From Acidobacteriota bacterium (GTDB taxonomy: Bacteria; Acidobacteriota; Blastocatellia; Pyrinomonadales; Pyrinomonadaceae): a DNA stretch of 64,000 bases. Every line of letters begins with the position of its first letter. Positions within the stretch are counted from its first letter, which is position 1. This document shows positions 44,808 through 54,001 of this stretch, piece after piece. The DNA lies in contig RFGC01000037.1 of the NCBI GenBank assembly GCA_003697135.1, positions 232,764 through 296,763 on the forward strand. The letters run 5' to 3'. Under the pieces are notes generated by a model. The model had not been told where the DNA came from. It saw nothing but the letters and a program-made list of their open reading frames with translations, and did no database searches. Position numbers and translations under genes: made by a program.

Positions 44808-46841
44808 ATGAAACCTTTGCAGTTACAGAACCTTTTGCGGAAGAGGATTTTTGAAGTTGTGGCTGAAAGATTTGGTGTTCAGCTTGAACAAATTCAAGCA
44901 GAATCGCCACCAAACATAAAACTAGGTGATTTAGCTTTTCCCGTAGCTTTTGAGATTGCGAAAAAGATAAAACAAACTAGCGGCGAAAAGCGAAATCCTA
45001 GAGAAATAGCCGAAAACCTTAAGGCTTTGATTTTGGACGGTGAAACTTCTCTAAACGAAAGGATCGAGCGCATCGAGGTTGCGGGAGCGGGCTATTTGAA
45101 CGTATTCTACAACCGCCCTGCGATGCTAGCTGATCTTGCGCGTGATTTTGACGCTTTGCAAAGTCTAGAAACCGAGCAAAAGCGACGTTTAACCGCTGAG
45201 AAAATCTGTGTTGAACATACTTCAGTAAATCCCAACAAAGCGGCGCACGTTGGGCATTTGCGTAATGCTGTTTTGGGTGATACTTTTGTAAGGCTTTTGA
45301 AATCCCAAGGAAAGAATGTCGAAGTGCAGAATTACATAGATAACACGGGCGTTCAAGTTGCAGATGTCGTGGTGGGCTTCATGCACCTTGAAAAAATGGA
45401 TTTGAACGCAATAATCGAGCTTGATAAAAGGTTAGCAGAAGAAGGAAAGAGTTTTGACTACTATTGTTGGGATTTATACACAAGAGTTGGACAAGCTTAT
45501 CAAGCTGAAGAGAGTTTGAACGAAAAGCGAGCCGAAGTTTTACATGCGATTGAAGAAGGCGGGAACGAGATAGCAGAGCTTGCTGATTACGTTGCTACTA
45601 GAAATGTTCGATGCATTCTAGCAACGATGGAAAGGCTCGGAATCCGATACGATTTGCTTGCGCGTGAATCTGAAATCCTGCATCTGAAATTTTGGCAGAG
45701 AGCTTTCGAGGAAATGAAGAGAAGAAACGTGATACGTTATGAAACCGAAGGCAAAAATGCAGGATGTTGGGTGATGCCTCTTGACGCTCACGAAGGAACT
45801 GAAGAGCATGACACCGATAAGATTTTGGTTCGCTCAAATGGCACTGTAACCTATACGGGCAAAGACATAGCCTATCAGATGTGGAAACTGGGACTCCTTG
45901 ACCTTGATTTCAATTACGAGATTTTCCACACCTACGATGATGGCAAAAAAGTGTGGGTGACGACCTCAAAATCGGTCGAAACGGATGAAGAAACGCCGCA
46001 TTTTGGGAAAAACGATATTGTCTATAACGTTATTGATTCGAGACAGTCTTATCCACAAGAAGTGGTTAAGAGAAGCATAGCGGCGATTTCACCGGAAAAA
46101 GGTGAACGCGCCAGCATTCATCTTTCTTACGAGATGGTTGCCTTATCACCTGCGGCGGCTGAAGAGCTAGGATTTGTGCTTTCTGAGGAGGAGAAAAAAC
46201 GAACTTTCATCGAAATGTCAGGGCGCAAAGGTTTGGGAGTAAAGGCAGATGACTTGATAAATCTTCTGGAAGAAAAGGCATTAGCAGAGGTCGAAAAAAG
46301 ACATGCTGATTTGACTGCTGAGGAAAAGAAAAGAATTGCTAAAACGATTGCAGTTGGAGCCTTAAGATACTTTCTGCTCAAATACACCAGAAACACAGTT
46401 GTTGTTTTCGATTTCAAAGAAGCTCTTTCGTTTGATGGCGAAAGCGGAGTTTTTTGTCAGTATTCGGCAGTTCGGGCAAATTCTATTTTCCGTAAACTTG
46501 AACAAAATGAAGTGGAAAAGGCGGTGCAGATCGTCAGAGAAGAGCAAGAAAAAACGGCTGAAATCTTGAATCGTGAAGACGACATTTGGGCGCTTTTGAT
46601 GCTGGCTTCAAAACTTGAAGAAACGATTGACAACGCTGTCAATCTGGCCGAGCCTGCGGTATTGGCAAAGTATTGCTTCAATCTAGCACGCAATTTCAAC
46701 CTTTTTTATCATAATCACCGAATCATAAGCGAACAAGATGCAGTTAAAAGAGCTGTGCTAATCGTCACGGCAGATGTTGCAAGGCGCAGTTTGATAAAGG
46801 CTTTGAGCTTGATGGGAATTGAGGTTCCAGAAAGAATGTAG
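44808..46841 (+). CDS. argS: Arginyl-tRNA synthetase
   Basis: 677 residues, class I synthetase. N-terminal ArgRS additional domain (about 1-110), catalytic core with the HIGH-type motif H-V-G-H-L-R-N (about 149-155) after V-E-H-T-S-V-N-P-N-K, the M-S-G-R-K-G element (about 471) in place of KMSKS, and a DALR anticodon-binding domain (about 545-677) ending in L-I-K-A-L-S-L-M-G-I-E-V-P-E-R-M. It is longer than the usual 550-590 residues, mostly within the core around residues 200-300 and 390-450. Confidence 0.95.
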   Translation: MKPLQLQNLLRKRIFEVVAERFGVQLEQIQAESPPNIKLGDLAFPVAFEIAKKIKQTSGEKRNPREIAENLKALILDGETSLNERIERIEVAGAGYLNVFYNRPAMLADLARDFDALQSLETEQKRRLTAEKICVEHTSVNPNKAAHVGHLRNAVLGDTFVRLLKSQGKNVEVQNYIDNTGVQVADVVVGFMHLEKMDLNAIIELDKRLAEEGKSFDYYCWDLYTRVGQAYQAEESLNEKRAEVLHAIEEGGNEIAELADYVATRNVRCILATMERLGIRYDLLARESEILHLKFWQRAFEEMKRRNVIRYETEGKNAGCWVMPLDAHEGTEEHDTDKILVRSNGTVTYTGKDIAYQMWKLGLLDLDFNYEIFHTYDDGKKVWVTTSKSVETDEETPHFGKNDIVYNVIDSRQSYPQEVVKRSIAAISPEKGERASIHLSYEMVALSPAAAEELGFVLSEEEKKRTFIEMSGRKGLGVKADDLINLLEEKALAEVEKRHADLTAEEKKRIAKTIAVGALRYFLLKYTRNTVVVFDFKEALSFDGESGVFCQYSAVRANSIFRKLEQNEVEKAVQIVREEQEKTAEILNREDDIWALLMLASKLEETIDNAVNLAEPAVLAKYCFNLARNFNLFYHNHRIISEQDAVKRAVLIVTADVARRSLIKALSLMGIEVPERM

Positions 46842-46907
46842 CTTGCGAAAGAATGGCAAGAAACTTGCTGTTAGGATAATTCAAAAGGATTTTTTGCATT
46901 TTGCATT

Positions 46908-47933
46908 ATGTTGATTGTAATGAAAACAGATGCGACGCAAGAGGATATAAGCCGCGTCGTTGAGGTAGTGGAAAAACTTGGTTACAGAGCGCATGTTTTA
47001 CCGGGAGCAACCACAACAGCAGTCGGAATTACAGGCAATCAAGGTCCGGTCGATCCCGCTCATTTCGAGAATCTTCCTGGCGTTGCTGAGGCAATAAGAG
47101 TATCAAAGCCTTACAAACTCGTAACTAGAGATTTGAAGCCGAATAAATCGGTTATAAAGGTTGGGAATGCAGAAATCGGCGGTGGCGAGCTGGCTGTAAT
47201 TGCAGGTCCTTGTGCCGTAGAATCAAGAGAGCAGGTCTTCAAGGTTGCGGAAGCTGTTGCAAAAAGCGGTGCGAAATTCTTTAGAGGCGGAGCTTTCAAA
47301 CCGAGAACTTCGCCTTATTCTTTTCAGGGCAAAGGTGAAGAAGGCTTGAAGATTCTTGCTGAGGTCAAAGAAAGATTCGGTTTGAACATAGTGACGGAAG
47401 CGATGGACGAACGAGGCGTTGATTTGGTAGAAAGATACGCTGATTGTATTCAAATCGGCGCTCGCAATATGCAAAATTTCTCGCTCCTAAAATATGTTGG
47501 CAGATCGAAAAAGCCAGTTTTACTCAAGCGTGGTATGTCTGCAACGCTTGATGAGTTTTTGCTTGCTGCCGAATACATAATGGCTGAAGGAAATTACAAT
47601 GTGATTTTATGCGAGCGCGGGATTAGAACCTTCTCGAATCATGCCCGAAATACATTGGATTTGTCAATTGTCCCAGCCGTTCAGAAAATTTCGCATCTTC
47701 CGATAATCGTTGATCCGTCTCATGGAACAGGCAAAAACTACATGGTTTCACCTTTGGCGAAGGCAGGTGTAGCGGTCGGAGCAGATGGCTTGTTGATAGA
47801 GGTTCATCCTTGTCCGGAAGAAGCGCTCTGCGACGGTGCGCAAGCATTAACACCGATTCAATATCTTGAACTTTACCAGCAGGTTCAAGCCATACATAAA
47901 GCTCTGTGTGAGTATGAAGAGGTTTTTGTGTAG
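46908..47933 (+). CDS. aroF: 3-deoxy-7-phosphoheptulonate (DAHP) synthase
   Basis: 341 residues; condenses phosphoenolpyruvate and erythrose 4-phosphate, first step of aromatic biosynthesis. It is the type I-beta form with an N-terminal ferredoxin-like regulatory domain (about 1-70). The barrel has G-P-C-A-V-E-S (about 104-110), the [18 protein letters not shown] block and the D-P-S-H-G-T-G metal site near 270. Follows argS with a 66-base gap. Confidence 0.95.
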   Translation: MLIVMKTDATQEDISRVVEVVEKLGYRAHVLPGATTTAVGITGNQGPVDPAHFENLPGVAEAIRVSKPYKLVTRDLKPNKSVIKVGNAEIGGGELAVIAGPCAVESREQVFKVAEAVAKSGAKFFRGGAFKPRTSPYSFQGKGEEGLKILAEVKERFGLNIVTEAMDERGVDLVERYADCIQIGARNMQNFSLLKYVGRSKKPVLLKRGMSATLDEFLLAAEYIMAEGNYNVILCERGIRTFSNHARNTLDLSIVPAVQKISHLPIIVDPSHGTGKNYMVSPLAKAGVAVGADGLLIEVHPCPEEALCDGAQALTPIQYLELYQQVQAIHKALCEYEEVFV

Positions 47934-47946
47934 AACTCATCTTTGA

Positions 47947-47964
47947 CGGTTTTCCCAAAAACCG
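47947..47964. terminator. Weak terminator between convergent aroF and regulator
   Basis: CGGTTTT and AAAACCG form a 7-bp stem with a 4-base loop, 13 bases past the aroF stop and 21 bases beyond the regulator stop. The A/T-rich arms could serve both directions; there is no strong T-run. Confidence 0.35.
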
Positions 47965-47985
47965 CAGTAGGAAGCCTAATCGAGA

Positions 47986-48684
47986 CTAAAGAGAATCGGC
48001 ATATTGTTTCAGTTTATAAATGTTTGGAATGATAACTTCTTTGTCCCTGATGATAATCAATTTTTGCTCTTGAAGATTGTGAAGTGAACGAGTTACAACT
48101 TCGCGAATCGTTCCGATGTGTGCGGCGAGTTGATTGTGGGTTAGTTTTTGGGTGAAGTGAATTCCTTCGCTAGTTTGTTTGCCTCTGGTTAGGGCTTCTT
48201 CGGCAAGAAACCATGCAACTCTCTGGCTAACCTCTCGTAGCGACAGCATCTCAACCATCTTGGCACATCGGCGCAGACGTTTAGCAAAGACCTTTGTTGC
48301 GGCAAGTGCGATTTGAGGATATTGAAAACAAAGACGGCGAATTTCATTTTTCGGAATGAGATAAACAAGCGTTGGCTCATCGGCGGCAGCAGTTGAAGGA
48401 TGTGTTCCATCGTCAAAAACAGGCACTTCCGCAATCGTCGAGATGGCTTTCTCGACGTGAATAACTTGCTCTCGCCCATCAGCATTTGTGCGGAATGCAC
48501 GAACCGAACCTTCTGCGATTAAGAAAAGTCCCTTTGCATCTTCTCCGGCAAGAAAAAGAATTTCGTTGCGTGCAAGTCGCTTTTCAACGGCTTTCGAGGC
48601 TAATGCCTTCACAACTTCTTCTTCTAAGCCGCTAAAAAGCTCGGCTTGCTTGAAAGCGAGAAGTTTTTTACTTTCAGCGTCCAT
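47986..48684 (-). CDS. Crp/Fnr-family regulator, probably nitric-oxide responsive
   Basis: 232 residues: a cyclic-nucleotide-like effector domain (about 15-125), a dimer helix and a winged helix-turn-helix (about 165-225). It lacks the N-terminal cysteines of FNR, so an iron-sulfur cluster is unlikely; heme-binding relatives (DNR, HcpR) sense nitric oxide. In the recognition helix the residues I-R-E-V-V-T-R align with R180, E181 and R185 of CRP, which read TGTGA. A perfect TGTGA-N6-TCACA site lies in the divergent region 375 bases upstream, ahead of the nitric oxide defence genes. It probably forms a unit with the DUF167 gene 54 bases upstream. Confidence 0.88.
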   Translation of the reverse strand: MDAESKKLLAFKQAELFSGLEEEVVKALASKAVEKRLARNEILFLAGEDAKGLFLIAEGSVRAFRTNADGREQVIHVEKAISTIAEVPVFDDGTHPSTAAADEPTLVYLIPKNEIRRLCFQYPQIALAATKVFAKRLRRCAKMVEMLSLREVSQRVAWFLAEEALTRGKQTSEGIHFTQKLTHNQLAAHIGTIREVVTRSLHNLQEQKLIIIRDKEVIIPNIYKLKQYADSL

Positions 48685-48738
48685 TGAGCTTTATATTCTA
48701 ATCCATTGCTGTGGTTAACTAAAAAGGCTATCGCCGAG

Positions 48739-48984
48739 TTACTTCTGCCGATGCTGTATCGCCACCTGAACTATTTTTATTCGGCTAGACGCACCAGCTT
48801 TGATAGCTACTGCCGCTTTTGAACACTTGAATTTTTCTGCAACCAAAGCTACCAACTCTTCGTTTGCCTTTCCATCAACAGGCGGTGCTTTGATTTTGGC
48901 AATCCAAGTGCCGTCTGGGGTTTGGAGGAGTTCCGAAACCTTGGCTCGTGGTTTTACTTTGATCTGAAGTATCAAATCGCCCAT
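48739..48984 (-). CDS. DUF167 (YggU-like) protein
   Basis: 81 residues: L-Q-I-K-V-K-P-R-A-K then A-K-I-K-A-P-P-V-D-G-K-A-N-E-E-L-V, the hallmark of the DUF167/YggU family. Function unknown. The start at 48984 is the beginning of the conserved block; the frame is open further to 49074. It is upstream of, and in line with, the Crp/Fnr gene. Confidence 0.85.
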   Translation of the reverse strand: MGDLILQIKVKPRAKVSELLQTPDGTWIAKIKAPPVDGKANEELVALVAEKFKCSKAAVAIKAGASSRIKIVQVAIQHRQK

Positions 48985-49058
48985 GTTTGTCCAGTTCTCA
49001 TTAAGACACTCTTTCAGTATAACACGCGTTGCTGAATGGTTTATCAATTTTATTATCC

Positions 49059-49076
49059 TTGTGACATAAATCACAG
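49059..49076. promoter_or_regulatory. CRP/HcpR-type operator in front of ric-norZ
   Basis: TTGTGACATAAATCACAG contains the perfect palindrome TGTGA-N6-TCACA (49060-49075) with one flanking base missing from the extended TTGTGA-N6-TCACAA form reported for HcpR. It is 61 bases before the ric ATG. A TACTCT at 49097-49102 would place it near -41, the position of a class II activator site. The divergent DUF167-regulator unit could be controlled from the same site. Confidence 0.75.
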
Positions 49077-49136
49077 AAAAAGATACCTTGAAACTTTACT
49101 CTGAAATCGAAAGGAAAATTTTAATGGAGGTTTGAG

Positions 49137-49916
49137 ATGCAATTAGAGTTTCAAGGTAAGACGATACGTGAGATTGCGCTTGAGTATCCGCAAAGCGTGA
49201 GAGTTTTCGAGCGATATAAAATTGATTACTGTTGTGGTGGACGCAAGTTTTTGGAGGAAGTCTGTCAATCGCTCGGTTTGGAAGCCGAGAAGATTTGGCA
49301 TGAAATCCAGAATGAGATTGCTGAAAACAGCGAACAGACCGAATTTCCTGAACGCAAGAAAGCATCAGAGTTGGTTGACTATATTCTGGAAAAACACCAT
49401 GTTTACACAAAAGATGCAATTGAGCGTTTGAAGCCTTTGATGGAGAAGGTTTGTCGGCGTCATGGGAAAGCGTATCCAGAATTGCTGGAACTTCAAAAGG
49501 CGTTCCTTTCGCTTGCTGATGAACTTCTCGTTCACATGAAAAAAGAAGAAATGGTTTTGTTCCCGTATATCAAAGTGCTGTCGGCGGTGGTTTCAACAAA
49601 CTTTCCAATATCTGAGCCTCATTTTGGAACGGTTAAGAATCCGGTTCGCATGATGATGCTCGAACACGATGCAAGCGGTGATATTTTGCGGCAAATGCGT
49701 TCGATTACAAATGACTACAGCTTACCTGAAGGCGCGTGTCCGAGCTTTACTGCGCTTTACTACGAGTTAGAAGAACTAGAAAAAGATTTGCACCGCCATA
49801 TTCATCTAGAAAACAACGTGCTGTTTCCTCAAGCAGTTGAACTTGAAGAGAAGGTTCTCGGCGAAAGGATTAACGATTCAAAGGCCGATTTTTGTTGTCA
49901 TACGAGGCTTAGTTGA
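49137..49916 (+). CDS. ric: RIC family di-iron iron-sulfur-cluster repair protein (YtfE/ScdA)
   Basis: 259 residues. N-terminal ScdA_N/DUF542 domain with V-F-E-R-Y-K-I-D-Y-C-C-G-G near residues 22-34, then a hemerythrin-like four-helix domain with di-iron His/Glu ligands (E-K-H-H-V near 85, H-M-K-K-E near 137, M-L-E-H-D near 180, H-I-H-L-E-N-N near 220). RIC repairs iron-sulfur clusters after nitrosative and oxidative damage. GGAGG 6-7 bases upstream fixes the start. Same strand and close to the nitric oxide reductase (39-base gap). Confidence 0.94.
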   Translation: MQLEFQGKTIREIALEYPQSVRVFERYKIDYCCGGRKFLEEVCQSLGLEAEKIWHEIQNEIAENSEQTEFPERKKASELVDYILEKHHVYTKDAIERLKPLMEKVCRRHGKAYPELLELQKAFLSLADELLVHMKKEEMVLFPYIKVLSAVVSTNFPISEPHFGTVKNPVRMMMLEHDASGDILRQMRSITNDYSLPEGACPSFTALYYELEELEKDLHRHIHLENNVLFPQAVELEEKVLGERINDSKADFCCHTRLS

Positions 49917-49954
49917 AGGCTTACGAATTTTTTGATTCAAGGGAGGTGAAAACA

Positions 49955-52207
49955 ATGAAAAGGTTGTGGTTGCTTTTAGTTGCGATATTTGTGGTTTCGT
50001 TTTCGATTTTGGGTTGGATGGGTGTAGAAATTTTCAGGCAAGCTCCACCTATTCCAGATGAGGTTGTTACTACTGATGGTCGTGTTTTGATTCCTTCTGG
50101 TGAGATTCAGAACGGGCAAAATGTTTGGCAGGCGATGGGTGGAATGCAAGTTGGCTCGATTTGGGGGCATGGCTCTTATGTTGCACCCGATTGGACAGCA
50201 GATTATCTGCACCGTGAAGCGGTTTTTATATTAAACCGTTGGGCGCAAGAAGAATTCGGCAAAAACTACGATGCGCTAAACTCCGAACAACAAGCAGTCT
50301 TGCGCCAACGGCTTCAAGACATGGTTAGAAAAAATAATTACGACCCGTCAAGCGGAAAATTGATAATTGAACCGATTCGTGCCCAAGCTTTTGAGGAGAA
50401 CTTAAGGCATTACTCGGAAATTTTTTCAAAAGGTAGCTTAGAGTATGCTATTCAGAAAAACGCTCAATCAGACCCAACGAAATTGAGGCAACTGGTTTCG
50501 TTTTTCTTCTGGACAGCTTGGGCTTCTACGGCTAATCGTCCTGGTAACACAATTTCCTACACAAGCAATTTCCCGCCTGAACCGCTTGTTGGGAATGTGC
50601 CGACATCGAGCGCAATAATCTGGACAGGCGTTAGCGTTATTGTTCTACTTGCCGCAATAGGATGGATGATTTGGTTTTATGCTGGACGTAAAGTCGAAAT
50701 TGCGGCTGAAGACGTTCCTAACGAAGACCCTTTAGTAGGCGTAAAACTGACAGCTTCACAAAAAGCGACGGTTAAATACTTCGTTGTTGTTACCTTGTTG
50801 TTTTTATTCCAGATCGTCGTAGGTGTTATCACAGCGCATTATGGGGTCGAAGGTGGTGGTTTTTATGGCTTTCCGCTTCAGGATTATTTACCTTATGTTG
50901 TTTCGAGAACTTGGCATGTTCAACTAGGGATTTTCTGGATCGCAACGGCATGGCTTGCGGCAGGACTTTTCATTGCGCCCTTTGTTTGCGGATATGAACC
51001 GAAATATCAAAGGCTCGGAGTGGATATTCTGTTTGTCGCTTTGTTAGTTGTAGTAATAGGTTCACTGACAGGGCAGTGGCTTTCGGTTCATCATTTTTTT
51101 GAGGGCGATTCTTGGTGGTGGTTCGGACATCAGGGCTATGAGTATGTTGATTTGGGAAGAGTCTGGCAGATAGCGCTTTTCGTTGGGTTGCTTTTGTGGC
51201 TTTTTCTGATTGGACGCGCAGCGATTGCGGCACTCAAACAAAAGGGTGCGCCGAAACATCTGATAAGTTTGTATTTTCTAACAACAGCAGGAATAGCTTT
51301 ATTTTATGCTCCCGGTCTTTTCTGGGGAATGCGTTCGCATATTTCCGTTGTCGAATACTGGCGCTGGTGGCTTGTGCATTTGTGGGTTGAAGGGTATTTT
51401 GAGGTTTTCGCAACGGTTGTGATAGCTTTTCTTTTTGCGAAATTAAGAGTTATTCACCCAGAAAACGCCGCTTATGCTTCTTTGATGTCAGGAGCGATTT
51501 ATTTGAGTGGTGGAATCATAGGAACGCTTCATCATCTTTATTTTGCTGGAACTCCAACGATGGTGCTTGCTTTCGGTTCGGTGTTTAGTGCTCTTGAGAT
51601 TGTTCCGCTTCTTTTGGTTGGTTATGAAGCGGTTGCAAATATCCGCCGAGCTAGAGTTCGTCCATGGCTTGAAAAATACAAATGGATAGTTTATTTCTTC
51701 GTAGCAGTTGCTTTTTGGAATCTTGTTGGAGCGGGAATTTTCGGATTCATGATCAATCCACCCATTGCGCTTTACTATATGCAAGGATTGAACACAACGG
51801 CAGTTCATGCTCATGGTGCTCTTTACGGTGTTTATGGCACGCTCGGTTTAGGACTCTCACTATTTTGTTTGCGTGTCATGAGTTTGCAAACCGAATGGCG
51901 TGAGAAACTTATAAGCTTTGCATTTTGGGCAATAAATATCGGGATGTTTCTAGAGATTCTGTTAAGTTTGCTACCGATAGGCTTAATGCAAACCTATCAG
52001 TCTGTAAGCGTTGGTTATTGGTCGGCACGCAGTCCTGAATTCATGCAAACCGATATAATGCAATTTTTGCGCTGGATGCGCATGGTCGGAGACATAATCT
52101 TTGCCGCCGGTGCTATCGCTTATTGCTACTTCGTTTTCGATCTGGTCTTTTTCAGGAAGAGCCCTGAGGGTAACAGAATCATAGGATTGGAAATCGAAAC
52201 CGCTTGA
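49955..52207 (+). CDS. norZ: Quinol-dependent nitric oxide reductase (qNOR)
   Basis: 750 residues, single-subunit NorB with the extra N-terminal domain fused, reducing nitric oxide to nitrous oxide with quinol. About 14 membrane helices. The N-terminal soluble region has W-Q-A-M-G-G-M-Q-V-G-S-I-W-G-H-G-S. Metal ligands: the His of R-T-W-H-V-Q-L-G (low-spin heme), His and Glu of H-L-W-V-E-G-Y-F-E-V-F and the His pair of L-H-H-L-Y-F-A-G-T-P (FeB), and H-A-H-G-A-L-Y-G (hemes). No CuA site. GGGAGGTG 7 bases upstream sets 49955 rather than the TTG at 49913. Whether it serves defence or respiration is open; RIC next door suggests defence. Confidence 0.94.
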   Translation: MKRLWLLLVAIFVVSFSILGWMGVEIFRQAPPIPDEVVTTDGRVLIPSGEIQNGQNVWQAMGGMQVGSIWGHGSYVAPDWTADYLHREAVFILNRWAQEEFGKNYDALNSEQQAVLRQRLQDMVRKNNYDPSSGKLIIEPIRAQAFEENLRHYSEIFSKGSLEYAIQKNAQSDPTKLRQLVSFFFWTAWASTANRPGNTISYTSNFPPEPLVGNVPTSSAIIWTGVSVIVLLAAIGWMIWFYAGRKVEIAAEDVPNEDPLVGVKLTASQKATVKYFVVVTLLFLFQIVVGVITAHYGVEGGGFYGFPLQDYLPYVVSRTWHVQLGIFWIATAWLAAGLFIAPFVCGYEPKYQRLGVDILFVALLVVVIGSLTGQWLSVHHFFEGDSWWWFGHQGYEYVDLGRVWQIALFVGLLLWLFLIGRAAIAALKQKGAPKHLISLYFLTTAGIALFYAPGLFWGMRSHISVVEYWRWWLVHLWVEGYFEVFATVVIAFLFAKLRVIHPENAAYASLMSGAIYLSGGIIGTLHHLYFAGTPTMVLAFGSVFSALEIVPLLLVGYEAVANIRRARVRPWLEKYKWIVYFFVAVAFWNLVGAGIFGFMINPPIALYYMQGLNTTAVHAHGALYGVYGTLGLGLSLFCLRVMSLQTEWREKLISFAFWAINIGMFLEILLSLLPIGLMQTYQSVSVGYWSARSPEFMQTDIMQFLRWMRMVGDIIFAAGAIAYCYFVFDLVFFRKSPEGNRIIGLEIETA

Positions 52208-52231
52208 AAGTTTAAGGCGGTTGTATATTGC

Positions 52232-53416
52232 TTAATGGAAATCTGCCATAGGCTTTTCTTGATAAGTGTAAGTCTCCATGATTTTTCGCAACCAAAAGCG
52301 AGTTAATGGTATATTAGCATCTTCGCTCAAAACCAAAATTATACCGGTTTGTAGCTCGATGTTTGGGGTTCGGACGATGAGAATATGTTTGGAATTCAGA
52401 TTTATAACCATTTCCTCAAGTGAGTCTTTTAGTTGAAGTTCGTTAACTAGTTTTTCTTCTTCCACAAAAAGAGTAGCTCCGATTGTAGCGAGTGTTTTCA
52501 CTGTTTCGTTATTTTCAGCACTACAGAAGGTTAAGTCGGCTTTCCCACAGTCAAAAAGTGCAACTCCTAAAACGTCTTCCAAGTTTTGAAGATTATTTAT
52601 CAGTTCTTCTACACTCACCGAAACCTTAGCTCCGTTGGTAGAGATTTTGGATCGAGTGGTGAGAGTTTCTACTTGTCCCTGCTTTGTTTCAAGATCAAGA
52701 AATATTGCTTTTTCAGTGGATTCAGATTTCTTTTCCGTGGCAGGTTGATTTTTAGATTCATCAATAAACTTTGCCGCTTTTAGCAGTAGATCGGTGATTT
52801 TAATGGAGACCTGATTATCTAGTTTTCTTATTGGTTTACCAACATCTATTTTTACATCGTCCCATGATAGCATTTCATAGGCAGCGGCTTCGTTGGTAAG
52901 ATTTTCAAATTCTGCACCAACAAATCTTCCTTCTATAAAATACATCACACCCATTCTGCCTTCTGATTCGACAACAACCGTGCAAGACTTTCTTTCGATT
53001 TCGATTAGTTGCAAGAAACTAGGTAGTGAGATACCTCGGACGTTGCCGACGGTAGTTTGTTCTAAGGTCGAGATGATTTGATCAGCGAATTTTTGGAAGT
53101 CAATCGGTTTCTCGATGTATGCGGTGGTATAATTCTTGAGCTGGCTTTCTATTTCTGGCGTTCCAAATGCTGTGATGGTGATAATCGGAAGATTAGGAAA
53201 GTTTTTAGAAAGATAGCTTATAAGCTTGAAACCGTCTATTTCGGGCATTCGCAAGTCAGTGACAACAAGATCAACTTCTTCTCGCTCCAAAATCTCAATT
53301 GCTTGTTTGCCATTTTCTGCTGTCAAAGTTTGAAAATTCTTGGAGTAGGACTGAAGTCCTTCGGAGAGACTGCTTAAGAAAAGCTTCTCGTCATCAACTA
53401 TTAGAACTTTCTTCAT
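52232..53416 (-). CDS. REC-PATAN-Roadblock response regulator
   Basis: 394 residues. Receiver domain (about 1-120) with L-I-V-D-D-E at 5-10 and the phospho-acceptor Asp in V-V-T-D-L-R-M-P near 53; PATAN/DUF4388 domain (about 125-215, G-I-S-L-P-S-F-L-Q-L-I-E); linker; Roadblock/LC7-like domain (about 275-390). No DNA-binding or enzymatic output is seen, so it should act by protein contacts, for example with small GTPases or its neighbour. It follows the single-domain Roadblock gene, with a long hairpin between them. A GTG at 53440 is an alternative start. Confidence 0.85.
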   Translation of the reverse strand: MKKVLIVDDEKLFLSSLSEGLQSYSKNFQTLTAENGKQAIEILEREEVDLVVTDLRMPEIDGFKLISYLSKNFPNLPIITITAFGTPEIESQLKNYTTAYIEKPIDFQKFADQIISTLEQTTVGNVRGISLPSFLQLIEIERKSCTVVVESEGRMGVMYFIEGRFVGAEFENLTNEAAAYEMLSWDDVKIDVGKPIRKLDNQVSIKITDLLLKAAKFIDESKNQPATEKKSESTEKAIFLDLETKQGQVETLTTRSKISTNGAKVSVSVEELINNLQNLEDVLGVALFDCGKADLTFCSAENNETVKTLATIGATLFVEEEKLVNELQLKDSLEEMVINLNSKHILIVRTPNIELQTGIILVLSEDANIPLTRFWLRKIMETYTYQEKPMADFH

Positions 53417-53446
53417 AAGCCAACTAAATAATTCGCTCACTATTTT

Positions 53447-53481
53447 ACCACAGGATTCAACCAGTGATTGAATCCTGTGGT
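53447..53481 (-). other. Perfect 14-bp intercistronic hairpin
   Basis: ACCACAGGATTCAA and its exact complement TTGAATCCTGTGGT flank a 7-base loop in the 75-base gap between the Roadblock stop (53492) and the REC-PATAN-Roadblock ATG (53416). It is followed by AAAATA rather than T on the coding strand, so it is not a classical terminator. It may attenuate or process the mRNA so that the two proteins are made at different levels. Confidence 0.75.
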
Positions 53482-53491
53482 GATGAAGAGT

Positions 53492-53854
53492 CTAAATTTG
53501 TAGTTTTCCTTCTACTTCAGCGAGTTTATGGCGTGCTAGAGCTAAGTTTGATTTCTGTTTATCGAGCACAAAGTAGATAAAGATATTCTGAATTTTCTCC
53601 GATAGACGGATTAAATGGTAATGTTTGCCCAGTGTGATAAGAATATCTTCTATTCGGTCTTGTAGTCCAAGCCCTTGCATTGTTTTCAGCTTAGCGCGTA
53701 TGACCTCGCTGTTACCTGCAGCGGCAACTTCTAGGTTTACACCGCCTCCTGCTATCCCTAGTGCCATACCACTTTTGTAATCAACTACAGCTGCACCAAG
53801 TGCTCCATCAACTTGTAAAAGTTCATCTAAACACTCTTTGATATTATTTGCCAT
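53492..53854 (-). CDS. Roadblock/LC7 domain protein (MglB-like)
   Basis: 120 residues forming a single Roadblock fold: L-L-Q-V-D-G-A-L-G-A-A-V-V-D-Y-K-S-G-M-A-L near the N-terminus and L-I-T-L-G-K-H-Y-H-L-I-R in the core. MglB-type relatives are activators of Ras-like GTPases in cell polarity and gliding; no partner GTPase gene is in the window. AAGGAGG upstream gives strong translation. A sigma-54 promoter lies 76 bases before the ATG. Confidence 0.88.
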   Translation of the reverse strand: MANNIKECLDELLQVDGALGAAVVDYKSGMALGIAGGGVNLEVAAAGNSEVIRAKLKTMQGLGLQDRIEDILITLGKHYHLIRLSEKIQNIFIYFVLDKQKSNLALARHKLAEVEGKLQI

Positions 53855-53929
53855 TTTTAGTCCTCCTTAACTGTTTTTTATTTGCCGTTCTGAAAATCTG
53901 ATGAGATTTTCAGAGCTAAACATAGAAAA

Positions 53930-53945
53930 GGCAATCAACGTGCCA
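53930..53945 (-). promoter_or_regulatory. Sigma-54 (RpoN) promoter of the Roadblock operon
   Basis: On the minus strand TGGCACGTTGATTGCC matches TGGCAC-N5-TTGCW with only the last base off; GG and GC have the required spacing. Transcription would start near 53919, about 65 bases before the Roadblock ATG. The activator gene immediately upstream belongs to the sigma-54-dependent class. Confidence 0.78.
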
Positions 53946-54001
53946 TAGCGCAGAGATACGGTTTTATCGAGGTGTTCTTTGGGAACGGGTTATTTTGGGC
54001 T

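Noticed and set aside
48685..48738. A second TGTGA palindrome directly before the Crp/Fnr gene
   Set aside because: No pair of half sites is present in this gap; only the site at 49059-49076 fits.
53447..53481. The 14-bp hairpin as a Rho-independent terminator
   Set aside because: No T-run on either strand after the stem; it lies between two genes on the same strand.
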